The position numbers and the translations under genes are program-made. DNA of 64,000 bases from NCBI GenBank assembly GCA_910578185.1, contig CAJTPN010000001.1, positions 1 through 64,000 of the forward strand, in the 5' to 3' direction. Shown here in pieces: positions 7,742 through 17,646 of this stretch. The notes beneath the pieces were generated by a model. It was not told the DNA's origin and did not search any database. It saw only the letters and a list, made by a program, of their open reading frames with translations. Each line of letters begins with the position of its first letter. The stretch's first letter is position 1. Source of the DNA: an uncultured Acetatifactor sp. Its GTDB lineage: Bacteria; Bacillota; Clostridia; Lachnospirales; Lachnospiraceae.

Positions 7742-8677
7742 ATGGATGAATATGTTTTGGTGCGGAAACTGAAGGAAAACATAAACAAGGTGTTCGTGGG
7801 CAAAGAGGATGTGGTGGAGGATATGCTGGTATGTCTGCTGGCGGGAGGCCATATTCTGCTGGAGGATGTGCCGGGGGTGGGAAAGACCACGCTGGCAGGC
7901 GTTCTGGCAAAGAGTATAAATGGCAGCTTTGGCAGAATTCAGTTTACGCCGGATACGCTGCCGGGGGATATAGCCGGAGTGTCGATCTATAATATGAAGA
8001 CCAATGATTTTGAATATCGTCCCGGTGCGGTGATGAATCAGATTCTGTTGGCGGACGAGATCAACAGAACTTCTCCTAAGACGCAGGCAAGTCTTTTAGA
8101 GGCTATGGCAGAGGGACAGGTTACGGTGGACGGACAGGTTCATATGCTGCCTGAGCCGTTTATTGTGATTGCCACACAGAATCCAATAGAATTTATCGGT
8201 ACTTACTCGTTGCCGGAGGCTCAGATGGACCGGTTTATGATGCGGCTTTCCATTGGTTATCCCAGCAGAGAGCAGGAGATCAGGATGGCAGCTCAATTTT
8301 TGAACGGGGAAACTCCCGATCATGTGGAGCCGGTGTGCAGGACGGAGGAAATTCTTAAGATGAAAGAATTGGTATCCAAGATCACGGTGAAAGAGGAGCT
8401 TTTTTGCTATATAGAAGATATCATCGCCTTGACCAGAGAGGAACATCGATTTGTATTGGGGGCCAGCCCCAGGGCAATGCTGATATTAATGAGGGCATCC
8501 CAGGGGAGGGCATTTTTACAGGGAAGGGATTATGTGAAGCCTGATGATGTAAAGGCGGTCGCCATGCAGGTGCTGCTGCACAGGTTTACTTTGTCTTCCG
8601 AGGCAAGGATACAGAAGGCGGATGCCGCAGGTATCTTAAGGAATCTGATATCAAAAGTCAAAGTGCCGGTGGGATAA
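7742..8677 (+). CDS. MoxR-family AAA+ ATPase
   Basis: A 311-residue AAA+ protein. Walker A is in DVPGVGKTTLA (about residues 42-50), Walker B is LLADEINR, sensor 1 is ATQNP, and the arginine-finger region is PEAQMDRF. MoxR proteins act as chaperone-like ATPases for assembling or activating partner complexes and usually sit beside DUF58 proteins, as here. GGAAAGGGG before ATG 7742 sets the start; a GTG at 7715 is also in frame. The stop codon overlaps the next start (TAATG), so the two are translationally coupled. Confidence 0.93.
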   Translation: MDEYVLVRKLKENINKVFVGKEDVVEDMLVCLLAGGHILLEDVPGVGKTTLAGVLAKSINGSFGRIQFTPDTLPGDIAGVSIYNMKTNDFEYRPGAVMNQILLADEINRTSPKTQASLLEAMAEGQVTVDGQVHMLPEPFIVIATQNPIEFIGTYSLPEAQMDRFMMRLSIGYPSREQEIRMAAQFLNGETPDHVEPVCRTEEILKMKELVSKITVKEELFCYIEDIIALTREEHRFVLGASPRAMLILMRASQGRAFLQGRDYVKPDDVKAVAMQVLLHRFTLSSEARIQKADAAGILRNLISKVKVPVG

Positions 8678-9861
8678 TGGAAAAAGAGAGAAATGGTATG
8701 AAAATACGCAGGTGGATATGGTTTGGATTATGGGCTTCCTCTCTGGTGGCGATAAGCTTTTACGGAGGAACCATCAGTTATGGTTTCTTTTTTGGAGTGA
8801 CTTTGCTGCCCTTGATTTCCCTTGTGTATCTTCTATGCGTTTACGCGCGGTTTAAGATTTATCAGGAGGCAGGAAAACAGAGCATGGTGACTGGTCAGCC
8901 CATGCCATATTTTTTTGTACTTCAAAACGAAGACTTTTTTGCATATACCGGTATCAGTGTCAGAATGCATTCGCATTTCTCGTGTGTGGAGGGGCTTTCC
9001 CAGGATATTGAATATGAATTGCTGCCAGGAGATAAATCCGTCTTTGAAACCAAATTGGTATGTAAATATCGGGGGGAATATGAGATTGGAGTAAAAGAGG
9101 TGGTGGTGACGGACTTTTTTCGGCTTTTTCGGCTTCGTCATCCCGTTTACGGCGAGATCAAGGCGGTAGTGCAACCAAAGGTAGTGCAGCTTTCGGAGCT
9201 TATCAGTATAGTAGATCTGCCTACGCTCACACAGAAAGAGAGCAGGGGAAGTATGGAGCCGGACCTATTGGTGAGAGATTATGTGGAGGGAGACAGCTTA
9301 AAGCAGATCCATTGGAAGGCGACGGCCAGAGAACAAAAGCTGAAAGTCAGAGTTATGATTGGCAAGGAAAATCAGGATATTGCCATTTTTTGTGATACAA
9401 GACGGTATAGTGATAAAATGAGAGATTTCCTGCCGCTGGAAAACAAGATATTGGAGGCGTTTCTGGCTGTGGGCTTCTTTTTTGCCGTAAAAGAGAGGGA
9501 ATTTACGGCATATTATGGGCAGGGGGGAATTGTAAAGCATCAGGTACAGGGCATTAATGATTTTGACACATTTTATCACCAGGTCTCCCAGATTGCCTTC
9601 GGTAAGGAGGAAAGTCCGCAGGATGTCTTTGGTCAGGTGATGGAACGCGGTAACTTATGGGAGAACAAAGTGGTGTTTTGTGTATTTCATGAGTTGGATG
9701 ACGTTATCATGGATGGGGTGGAACGGTTGACCGCAGAGGGAGTAATTGTGGTTATCTATGTCATTACAGATCAGCCGTCGGAAGGATATGTGAGGTTGGG
9801 CAGTCTGCGGAAGCGGATTATCGTAATTCCTGTGGAGGCCGATCTGGAGGGGAGACTTTGA
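8677..9861 (+). CDS. DUF58 domain membrane-anchored protein
   Basis: 394 residues. Two close hydrophobic segments near the N-terminus (about residues 12-50) anchor a long soluble region. The DUF58 signature is clear: VRDYVEGDSLKQIHWKATAR around residue 205. A vWA-like region with the strand IAIFCDTR follows. It is the usual partner of MoxR and transglutaminase-type proteins. The biochemical role is unknown, with cell-envelope or secreted-protein maturation being the common inference. It overlaps the upstream gene by one base and the downstream gene by one base (TGATG). Confidence 0.9.
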   Translation: MEKERNGMKIRRWIWFGLWASSLVAISFYGGTISYGFFFGVTLLPLISLVYLLCVYARFKIYQEAGKQSMVTGQPMPYFFVLQNEDFFAYTGISVRMHSHFSCVEGLSQDIEYELLPGDKSVFETKLVCKYRGEYEIGVKEVVVTDFFRLFRLRHPVYGEIKAVVQPKVVQLSELISIVDLPTLTQKESRGSMEPDLLVRDYVEGDSLKQIHWKATAREQKLKVRVMIGKENQDIAIFCDTRRYSDKMRDFLPLENKILEAFLAVGFFFAVKEREFTAYYGQGGIVKHQVQGINDFDTFYHQVSQIAFGKEESPQDVFGQVMERGNLWENKVVFCVFHELDDVIMDGVERLTAEGVIVVIYVITDQPSEGYVRLGSLRKRIIVIPVEADLEGRL

Positions 9862-12173
9862 TGAATATGTTACACCGTTTACAGGTTGTGTTAAGGCAGT
9901 CTGAGAACGCCATATACCGGATATTAAATGCAGCTGTTTTGACTTTGATATGTCTGTTCCTTCCGGAAAGCTTTTTGGGTATCAAAGTTGTGGACTGGCG
10001 AAACATTGCCGTGATGACAGCAGTGCTCATTTTCTTCACCGGCATTAATTTCTTCAGGGCCAGAGGGCGCTTTGTTTTCCTGCTGACAGCTTTGCTTTGT
10101 GTCGGAGTATCATATGCTTCCGTGGGGATGGATACATTTCTGGAATTTCTACGGACATATCTTGAGTGGTGTGAAGGAAACAGGATTGTCCGTACCGAAT
10201 GGCTGTCCGGTTGCCAGTTGCTGCAGACGGCGGTGATTACGGCGGTCTGCTATTTATTTCAGGTTATTCTGGAGAAATTTCGGCTGTTGCGGATTGGCGT
10301 GGCAAGTGCGTCGGTAATTGGGTTATTGATATGCCTCTTTATGAAGATTGCAATTCCCCATATGTGTATGGTCTTTCTCTTTCTTTTTCTTGTCCTGGGT
10401 TATGAGGAAGGACTGCAGGAGCGATGGAATAAGAAGCGAAACGGCAGCGTAAAGGGACAAATGATTTGGCTTTCGCCTTTTCTGGCGATTTATTTATTGC
10501 TGATGGCGGTTATGCCTGCGCCGGAAACTCCCTATAGTTGGCAGTGGGCAAAAAACATATACGGTGACCTGCGGGAAGTTTTCTTGAAGGTGACGCAGAA
10601 CTGGTTTGGAGGCGGCGGGGAGGAGTTTGGCATGTCACTTAGCGGTTTTTCTGAGGACGGTGGTCTGGGAAACGGTTTTCAGGAGGATAACCGGGAGCTG
10701 ATGCGTCTTACTATAGAACGGACGCTGACAGGGGATGTGTATCTGATCGGCAAGGTGTATGATACTTTTGACGGAAGAAAGTGGCTGCAGGAAAATCATG
10801 AAGGAGAGAAGGAGCGGTTTATTGATATGCTGGAAACAGTTTATGCGATTAAACGGCTGGACGGAAAGTATGTGAAGGATTATCTAAACGAGACAAAGAT
10901 GCGAATCCATTATGATTTTTTCCATACGGGATATGTGTTTGCACCCTTAAAGTCAGAAAATATCAGGGGGATTGAGAAGGGACTTGCCTATTCCTTTGAT
11001 GGAGGAGACTTGCGTCTGGAGAAACAGGCAGGGTATGGTACGGAATATGAGATTAGATATTATGAGATGAATACGGGGCACGAGCTTTTTGATAAGCTGT
11101 TGGAGGCGACACAGGAACCGGACGAGGCGCTGTGGGAAATTGTCATGGGCGATTATGCAAAGGAGAGCGGTGAGCAGATTACCCTGGAAATGATGAATGC
11201 GCACAGACGTAAAGTCTATGATTATTATCTGGACGAGGTGGTACTTTCGGCGGCAGCAGAAGATTATCTTGCTGAGATAACGGAGGGGGCACATACCAAT
11301 ATTGAGAAGCTTCGGGCAATAGAAAAGGTACTGAATTCCTACACGTATACAAGGACGCCTGGAAAACTGCCGGATAATGTGACGGATGCGGGGAAGTTCT
11401 TGGATTATTTTCTGCTTGAAAGCAGGGAGGGGTATTGTACTTATTTTGCCACGGCGTTTGTACTTCTGGCCAGAGCGGAGGGAATTCCCGCCCGGTATGT
11501 CCAGGGGTTTTGTGCGCCTGTAGGAGAAGGGATGGAGACGGTGGTCTATTCCTATATGGCCCATTCGTGGCCGGAAGTATATGTGGAAGGAGTGGGCTGG
11601 ATTCCCTTTGAACCAACTCCTGGATACGGAGAATATCGTTATCATCCATGGAGCGTCAGCTACAGGGGGAGCCTGAACTCCACGGAAGAGGAGGAAGAAG
11701 AGGAAGAAGAAACAGATGAGCCTCTTGAGGCAGTGGTGAAAGAAGAGGAAGACAGCATAACCAAAGAGGGCACCCAGAGATTTTGGGTGTTTCTTCCCAG
11801 GGTGGTTATGGCGCTCTTGGCAGGAGTTATCTTGGTGATGGTAATTGATCATATGTTGAGCAGATATCGTTATGAGAAACTGAGTGCGGAAGGAAAGCTT
11901 TGGGTTGAGGTTCGCAGAAATTTGTGGGTTCTGTCGTTGCTTGGAGTGGAGAGAAGGGAAGATGAAACCCTGGAGGAGCTGTTATTGCGCGGAAGCGTTA
12001 TGCCCGGGAAACATATACTGCACTTTATAGAAGATTACGAAGGGGTTGTATATGGCGGAAAAAGAGCAGGAAAAGAGATGATAACAGGGGCAAAAAGAGA
12101 ACGGGAGGAACTTCTGAAGCTTTTGAAAAGAGAAAAGAAATGGACGTATATTTATTGCAGGATGCGATTATAG
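9861..12173 (+). CDS. Membrane transglutaminase-like protein (TgpA-type)
   Basis: 770 residues. The N-terminal quarter has about six membrane segments. A large extracytoplasmic part follows with a papain-like transglutaminase core: catalytic Cys in EGYCTYFATA (about 526), His in AHSWPEVY (about 568), and an acidic residue in WIPFEPTPGY, where Glu stands in the usual Asp place. An acidic run of nine Glu follows near residue 620, then one more membrane segment and a cytoplasmic tail resembling DUF4129. It completes the MoxR/DUF58/transglutaminase trio. It may cross-link or cleave peptides at the cell surface. A TTG one codon upstream is in frame, but the ATG overlapping the previous stop is preferred. 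Confidence 0.88.
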   Translation: MNMLHRLQVVLRQSENAIYRILNAAVLTLICLFLPESFLGIKVVDWRNIAVMTAVLIFFTGINFFRARGRFVFLLTALLCVGVSYASVGMDTFLEFLRTYLEWCEGNRIVRTEWLSGCQLLQTAVITAVCYLFQVILEKFRLLRIGVASASVIGLLICLFMKIAIPHMCMVFLFLFLVLGYEEGLQERWNKKRNGSVKGQMIWLSPFLAIYLLLMAVMPAPETPYSWQWAKNIYGDLREVFLKVTQNWFGGGGEEFGMSLSGFSEDGGLGNGFQEDNRELMRLTIERTLTGDVYLIGKVYDTFDGRKWLQENHEGEKERFIDMLETVYAIKRLDGKYVKDYLNETKMRIHYDFFHTGYVFAPLKSENIRGIEKGLAYSFDGGDLRLEKQAGYGTEYEIRYYEMNTGHELFDKLLEATQEPDEALWEIVMGDYAKESGEQITLEMMNAHRRKVYDYYLDEVVLSAAAEDYLAEITEGAHTNIEKLRAIEKVLNSYTYTRTPGKLPDNVTDAGKFLDYFLLESREGYCTYFATAFVLLARAEGIPARYVQGFCAPVGEGMETVVYSYMAHSWPEVYVEGVGWIPFEPTPGYGEYRYHPWSVSYRGSLNSTEEEEEEEEETDEPLEAVVKEEEDSITKEGTQRFWVFLPRVVMALLAGVILVMVIDHMLSRYRYEKLSAEGKLWVEVRRNLWVLSLLGVERREDETLEELLLRGSVMPGKHILHFIEDYEGVVYGGKRAGKEMITGAKREREELLKLLKREKKWTYIYCRMRL

Positions 12174-12269
12174 GCCAAGCCTGAAAACAGAGAGACGCCT
12201 GCCAACGAAAGACCGAATTACATTTGAATATTGAAAGGAAGAAGGATTGAAATTAGGAGGCAAATTAAT

Positions 12270-13085
12270 ATGAATCAAAGAGATTTATATCAAATGTTGG
12301 AATTTCCGGAGAAAGTGACAGAACGTTTGAATGAGTATGAGCGAGAAAGGAACTTTGTGATTAGCACATTATTGTTAAATAGAATATTGCAGCGAAACAG
12401 TTGGGGCGATGGAATTGAGGAGCTAAAAATTTTATTGGGTGACGATGAAGATGGTATTAAAATATTATGGGAATTATTAAATATCATCAGTAACTATACT
12501 TATAATAAATATGTGGAAGCTCAAATAAGTGAAAAAATATTTGTGGATACCATGAAGTTTTCGACGAGATTTTTAAATGAATACTATCAAACATATGGAA
12601 TCTATCGATTTGTTTGGGCGAGATGGTATCCCAGACAGATTTCATTAAATGAATTCAGAATTGGTGCATTGGAATTTGAATTTGTAAATTTTGAAACCAA
12701 GGAAGTAGCGGTACATATTCCTTCCGATGCTAATTTGAAAAGAGATTCCGTTATAGAATCAATTAAGTCTTTTTTTTCTTTCAGAGATGCTTATTTTCCT
12801 CAATGGAAAGAAATAACAATGACGTGTAGCTCGTGGCTGTTATCACCGGTGTTGAAGGAACTTTTAAATGAAACCTCTAATATTTTGGCATTTCAAAATA
12901 TGTTTGAGGTAGATATGACTGACTTAGATTCAACAAAATTTATGCAGTGGGTATTTCCCGGATATGAAAATATTGATGAAAATCTTCCTGAGAAAACAAC
13001 GCTTCAACGTAATATGAAGGCATATTTATTGAATGGTAAAAAGGTTGGTGTGGCAAAAGGCCATTTAAATTTGAAATTATTATAA
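12270..13085 (+). CDS. Acyltransferase-like protein with GNAT_C-type C-terminal domain
   Basis: 271 residues. The C-terminal half has the pattern I associate with the GNAT-like C-terminal domain (DUF5596 group): FEFVNFETKEVAVHIPSDA, a stretch around FFSFRDAYFP, then CSSWLLSPVLKELL and SNILAFQNMF. The N-terminal half is helical and probably corresponds to the NAT_N domain. Substrate and activity are unknown. AGGAGG at 12255-12260 sets ATG 12270; the frame opens at TTG 12231. Base composition is clearly more AT-rich than its neighbours, which hints at separate acquisition. A terminator follows. Confidence 0.65.
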   Translation: MNQRDLYQMLEFPEKVTERLNEYERERNFVISTLLLNRILQRNSWGDGIEELKILLGDDEDGIKILWELLNIISNYTYNKYVEAQISEKIFVDTMKFSTRFLNEYYQTYGIYRFVWARWYPRQISLNEFRIGALEFEFVNFETKEVAVHIPSDANLKRDSVIESIKSFFSFRDAYFPQWKEITMTCSSWLLSPVLKELLNETSNILAFQNMFEVDMTDLDSTKFMQWVFPGYENIDENLPEKTTLQRNMKAYLLNGKKVGVAKGHLNLKLL

Positions 13086-13130
13086 GTTTATTGTGAGATA
13101 ATGAACTGCAATGCTGATCAGGCTATGTAT

Positions 13131-13166
13131 ACCGCCGCATGGGTAACGCCATAGCGGCGGTTTTTT
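13131..13166 (+). terminator. Terminator between convergent genes
   Basis: ACCGCCGC (13131-13138) pairs with GCGGCGGT and is followed by six T on the plus strand. It ends the AT-rich acyltransferase-like gene. The MATE gene runs towards it from the other side. Confidence 0.85.
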
Positions 13167-13229
13167 GACAAAAATAAATTCTTGCAGGGCATGGATTCTA
13201 TTATTTACGATGAACCAAAAACTTATATC

Positions 13230-14621
13230 TTATTTTTCTACAATATTTTGCATCCACACACCTTTTTTTACCAGTACAAAGCCTATGATACATTTAATCC
13301 AGTCGGCGATCTGAACCATGGCAAAGATGGCAATAACAGGAATTGATGTGAGGCGGCTTAGACAAAATGCCACTGGGATGCTGACACACCATACAAATAC
13401 GCTGTCAAAGAGGAATGTGACAATGGTTTTGCCGCCGGAACGGAGCGTAAAGTAGGTAGCATGCATAAAGGCTGCCTGTGGCATAAAAATTGCCTGTGCG
13501 ATAATGAACTGAACAGCCAGAGCTTTTACACTGTCCGAGGTATTGTAGATTCGTGGAAACAGCGGGGCAATAATCACCATCAGGGCGGCAACGCCAATGC
13601 AGCAGACGACGGAAAAGGCGATAATTTTATTATCCGTATCCCGGGCTTCTTTCATTTTTCCCGCGCCTAAAAGCTGTCCGATAATAATCGCCACCGCATC
13701 ACCCATGGCAATAAATACCACATTGAAGACATTGTTGATGGTGTTTGCGATGTTAAGCCCGGCGATGACATTTAAGCCTCTGACAGAGTAGCACTGGGTC
13801 AGCATGGCCATGCCTGCGGACCACATGGTTTCGTTGATAAGCAGAGGCGCGCCCTTGATAAAATATTTCCCGGCAAGGTGCCTGGGAACCTTCAGCGTAC
13901 TGTAAACGCCCACTATGTAGGGATTTTTTTCTCTGTGCATATGGGTCCAGAAAATGACGATGATCATTTCCACATATCTGGATATGACGGTGGCGACGGC
14001 GGCGCCCACAACGCCAAGGGCAGGCAATCCCAGCTTGCCGTAAATCAGCAGGTAATTGAGGAGCAGGTTAACGGCGACGGCGGCGATTCCAGCCTTCATT
14101 GGGATTACGGTTTCACCGCATTCCCGGAGGGTACTGACATAGATTTGAACCAACATAAATGCGGGAAGACCCATCAGCATCACTTTTAAGTATTCCCTGC
14201 CGTAATAAAGCGCCGCTTCCAGATCACCTCCGTCGCTGCTGCCGTTTAAAAACGTCTGGATCAGGTTCCCGCCTGCAGCTGACAATAACAGTACGGCCCC
14301 TGCAGTCAAGATCAGTGCCATCCAGAACTTATAGCGGAAGGTTTGGCGTATTCCTTCCTGGTCTTTTTGGCCGAAATACTGTGCCGTAAAGATGCCGGCT
14401 CCTGCCAGTCCGCCAAAGACACACAGATAGTACACCATTAAAAGCTGGTTGACGATGGCAACACCGGACATCTGTTCCGTTCCCACCTGCCCGACCATGA
14501 TATTGTCCAGCAGACCGACGAAATTTGTGATACCATTTTGTACCATGATGGGAACCGCTACCGTAAGGACCATTTTATAAAATGCTTTGTCGCCTATAAA
14601 TTTTTCTCTTATATTTGCCAT
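13230..14621 (-). CDS. MATE family efflux transporter
   Basis: 463 residues with twelve predicted membrane segments in two similar halves, each with the MATE pattern (PIMVQNGITNFVGLLDNIMVGQVG near the start, PLLINETMWSAGMAML near residue 255). Such proteins export drugs, metabolites or peptides in exchange for Na+ or H+. The ATG at 14621 begins MANIREKF. A promoter lies upstream at 14675-14702. It is monocistronic and convergent with the acyltransferase-like gene. The exported compound is unknown. Confidence 0.92.
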   Translation of the reverse strand: MANIREKFIGDKAFYKMVLTVAVPIMVQNGITNFVGLLDNIMVGQVGTEQMSGVAIVNQLLMVYYLCVFGGLAGAGIFTAQYFGQKDQEGIRQTFRYKFWMALILTAGAVLLLSAAGGNLIQTFLNGSSDGGDLEAALYYGREYLKVMLMGLPAFMLVQIYVSTLRECGETVIPMKAGIAAVAVNLLLNYLLIYGKLGLPALGVVGAAVATVISRYVEMIIVIFWTHMHREKNPYIVGVYSTLKVPRHLAGKYFIKGAPLLINETMWSAGMAMLTQCYSVRGLNVIAGLNIANTINNVFNVVFIAMGDAVAIIIGQLLGAGKMKEARDTDNKIIAFSVVCCIGVAALMVIIAPLFPRIYNTSDSVKALAVQFIIAQAIFMPQAAFMHATYFTLRSGGKTIVTFLFDSVFVWCVSIPVAFCLSRLTSIPVIAIFAMVQIADWIKCIIGFVLVKKGVWMQNIVEK

Positions 14622-14674
14622 GGGATTTATCCGCCTCTTTTTTATAAAAGTCTTATTTTTAAAGTAACCTGTTC

Positions 14675-14702
14675 ATTATACAGCATTATAGTATAAATGC
14701 AA
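14675..14702 (-). promoter_or_regulatory. Promoter of the MATE gene
   Basis: On the minus strand TTGCAT (14702-14697), 16 bases, TATAAT (14680-14675), about 54 bases before the start codon. Confidence 0.6.
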
Positions 14703-14768
14703 GAGCTAAAGGAAATAAATTGCCGCTTTTGGTATCAGAGGGAACAGTTCAGGTATCGTTTAATTATA

Positions 14769-14797
14769 TTGCTTTTGGGCAGATAAAATGGCATAAT
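14769..14797 (+). promoter_or_regulatory. Promoter of the GH2-to-kinase gene group
   Basis: TTGCTT (14769-14774), 17 bases, CATAAT (14792-14797). The GH2 start codon is 39 bases downstream. Confidence 0.5.
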
Positions 14798-14835
14798 GGT
14801 TAAAAGACTTTGCTTTTGGCGGAAAGGATGTATTT

Positions 14836-17646
14836 ATGTATATTTCGTTGAACGGACTCTGGAAAGCGATATTGGCGGATGGCACGGAAAGGGAGGTGCG
14901 TTTGCCGGGGACCTTGGATGAAAGTGGAGTGGGGTATAAGGATTGTGCTGCAAAACAATGGCATCCGGATCAGGCTCCGGCGGAGGAGACGGAAATTTCG
15001 GAGGATACTCCCATCGCTACCAGATTTACCAGAAAGCATACCTATGAAGGGGAGGTAAAACTGGTCAGGCGTTTTTCTTTTTCTTTGCCGGAGGGGAAAA
15101 GGGTGTTTCTGGAAGCGGAGCGGGCGAGGGTTCTCAGGCTTTTCGTAGACGGAAGTGAAGTGCCCCCATGGAAGCCGGCGAGTATCAGCACACCTTACAT
15201 ATTTGAGGTTACGGACATGCTGGGCGGAAAAAAAGAAGTGATGCTTTTATCGGACAATACCTATCGGGGGCTGCCGAGGGAGGCTATCCTTTATTCTTCG
15301 GCGGCCACAGATGAGACCCAGACCAATTGGAACGGTGTGGTGGGATATTTGAGGCTGCGGGTAGAAGAGAGGGTGTTTTTGGCATCGGTGGCTGTGTATC
15401 CTGCAAAGGGGGAAATCACGGTGCGGGCGGAGATATCCGCAAAGGCTTCATGGAAGGGGCGTCTGACCATAGAATCGGAAGCACTTTGTGAGTCCGTGAC
15501 GGTATCTGTAGAAGGAAACGAAGGCGAGAGTAAAGTCGTCTTAAGGGGATTGCCCCTGGCTCAACATGTGAAACAATGGGATGAGGAGGAGGGAAATCTA
15601 TATCAACTGACGGCAATGCTTGTAACGGATAGTGAGGGTGAAAATATTACAGATGAGAAAAGAGTGACGTTCGGCGTTCGGACTTTTGGGGATAATGGCA
15701 GAGGGAGGCTGGCTTTAAACGGACGTACTATTTTTCTGCGTAGTGAGGCAAACTGCGGTGAATTTCCTGAGACCGGACATGGTCCTGTGACGGAGGCGGA
15801 ATGGACGGAAATACTAAAGAGGTATGGCAGTTACGGCGTCAACTGTGTCCGCTTTCACTCTCATTGTCCGCCCCAGGCTGCTTTTGCGGCGGCGGATAAA
15901 CTGGGGATGCTGATGCAGCCGGAACTATCTAACTGGAATCCCAAAGACGCCTTTGCTTCTGAAGACGCCTGGCGCTATTATCGGACGGAGCTGGAAGCCA
16001 TACTTGAAATGCTGGCAAATCATCCTTCCTTTGTAATGCTGACATTGGGAAATGAGCTTCATGCCGATGAGACGGGTCATAAACGTATGGATGAACTGCT
16101 TGATTTGGCAAGGCATATTGATTCCACCAGGCTTTATGCCAATGGGTCAAATGTCCATTACGGGGAGCTTGGATGTGATCAAAACAGTGATTTTTATACT
16201 TCCCAAAGCTGCAGAGAGGTGATAATCAGAGGAACCTCTTCTGGGATGCAGGGTTATATGAACGGACAATATCCAAGTGCAAGGGTAAATTATGACGCGG
16301 AATTAAAAGAAATCCGCAGGGAATATGACAAGCCTGTGTTCAGCTTTGAAGTAGGGCAGTATGAGGTATTGCCGGATTTTAAAGAGCTATCCATGTTTCG
16401 GGGAGTTTCAGAACCGATCAATTTAAAACTGATCCAAAAGAAGGTCGAGGAAATGGGGCTGACAGATGAATGGGAACGGTATGTGGAGGCTTCCGGAGAA
16501 TTGGCGCGTATTGGTTATCGTGAGGAAATCGAGGCGGCAATGCGCACAAGGGAGCTTTCCGGGATTTCCTTGCTTGGACTGCAGGATTTTCCAGGGCAGG
16601 GGACTGCTTTGGTAGGAATGATGAACGCTCATTTACAGCCCAAGCCTTATGAATTTGCCAGGCCGGAGCGATTCAAAGCCTTTTTCAGGGAAAGCCTGCC
16701 GTTGGTGTTATTGGAGAAATATACTTATGAGGCGGGGGAGCATTTAAAAGCGGAGGTTCTTGTGGCAAATTTCGGTAAAGAAGACATTCTTGGGGAGCTT
16801 TGCTATGAGCTAAAGGAGATGAGCAAGGGAGAAAACAATGAGGAAGATCAGGATTCTTCCAAGAGGATCAGGCGGGGCAATTTGGGCAGCGTACGTTGTC
16901 CTGTGGGAGGCCATACAGATGCCGGAACATTGGACATTGATTTGTCTTTTGTTGAAAAACCTACACATTTTTTGCTGACGGTGCGTTCAGGCGACATAGA
17001 AAATTCTTATCCCATATGGGTTTATCCGCCCGTAAAACCTCTTTGCCCCATGGGAGTCTATGAGACTGGTGTCTGGGATGATAAGGTATGGGAGGTTTTA
17101 AGACAGGGGGGCAGTATTTATTTCACGCCAAAGTCGGACAAGGAGCATTTGCCCAAATCCATTCGGGGACAGTTTACCACGGATTTCTGGTCTGTGGGAA
17201 CTTTTCCAAACCAGGAGGGAGGTATGGGGCAGCTGATCGATGCGGCGCACCCGCTCTTTAAGCATTTTCCTACACAAATGCATACGGACTGGCAGTGGTG
17301 GGCGATGGCTTCCCAAAGAGCGGTTATTTTGCCCAAGCCTATGAAGTGTATAGTCACGGAGATGGACAGCTATGCATATCTGCGCCCTATGGCGCAGCTT
17401 ATGGAGTTTTGCTGTGGGGAAGGAAAGGTTCTGTTTTCTTCCATGGGACTTCAGGATTTGCAGCAATATCCCGAGGCCAGGGCATTGTTAAACGCCATAT
17501 ATAAATATCTTGGCTCCGATGATTTTGCACCCCTGCAGGCGCTTTCTCTTGATGAAGCAGGGGAATTGTTTGGCGGATTATCTTTGGGAGCAGATATAGA
17601 AAATAAAGAAATAGTTTCTAAAGACGGAAAAGGAGAAGTAGGATGA
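14836..17646 (+). CDS. Glycoside hydrolase family 2 protein
   Basis: A 936-residue intracellular-type glycosidase without a signal peptide. It follows the GH2 order: N-terminal jelly-roll sugar-binding domain (LNGLWKAILADG, LPGTLDESG), immunoglobulin-like domain (about 190-300), then TIM barrel with NCVRFHSHCPPQAAF, the acid/base Glu in MLTLGNELHAD (about residue 408) and a probable nucleophile Glu in FSFEVGQYE (about 504). A long C-terminal region of about 300 residues is not identified. Beta-galactosidase, glucuronidase and related activities are all possible. Its TGA overlaps the next ATG (ATGA). Confidence 0.88.
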   Translation: MYISLNGLWKAILADGTEREVRLPGTLDESGVGYKDCAAKQWHPDQAPAEETEISEDTPIATRFTRKHTYEGEVKLVRRFSFSLPEGKRVFLEAERARVLRLFVDGSEVPPWKPASISTPYIFEVTDMLGGKKEVMLLSDNTYRGLPREAILYSSAATDETQTNWNGVVGYLRLRVEERVFLASVAVYPAKGEITVRAEISAKASWKGRLTIESEALCESVTVSVEGNEGESKVVLRGLPLAQHVKQWDEEEGNLYQLTAMLVTDSEGENITDEKRVTFGVRTFGDNGRGRLALNGRTIFLRSEANCGEFPETGHGPVTEAEWTEILKRYGSYGVNCVRFHSHCPPQAAFAAADKLGMLMQPELSNWNPKDAFASEDAWRYYRTELEAILEMLANHPSFVMLTLGNELHADETGHKRMDELLDLARHIDSTRLYANGSNVHYGELGCDQNSDFYTSQSCREVIIRGTSSGMQGYMNGQYPSARVNYDAELKEIRREYDKPVFSFEVGQYEVLPDFKELSMFRGVSEPINLKLIQKKVEEMGLTDEWERYVEASGELARIGYREEIEAAMRTRELSGISLLGLQDFPGQGTALVGMMNAHLQPKPYEFARPERFKAFFRESLPLVLLEKYTYEAGEHLKAEVLVANFGKEDILGELCYELKEMSKGENNEEDQDSSKRIRRGNLGSVRCPVGGHTDAGTLDIDLSFVEKPTHFLLTVRSGDIENSYPIWVYPPVKPLCPMGVYETGVWDDKVWEVLRQGGSIYFTPKSDKEHLPKSIRGQFTTDFWSVGTFPNQEGGMGQLIDAAHPLFKHFPTQMHTDWQWWAMASQRAVILPKPMKCIVTEMDSYAYLRPMAQLMEFCCGEGKVLFSSMGLQDLQQYPEARALLNAIYKYLGSDDFAPLQALSLDEAGELFGGLSLGADIENKEIVSKDGKGEVG

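Noticed and set aside
10953..11852. 299-residue minus-strand frame opposite the transglutaminase gene
   Set aside because: His/Phe/Ile-rich antisense shadow of a strong gene with complete domains.
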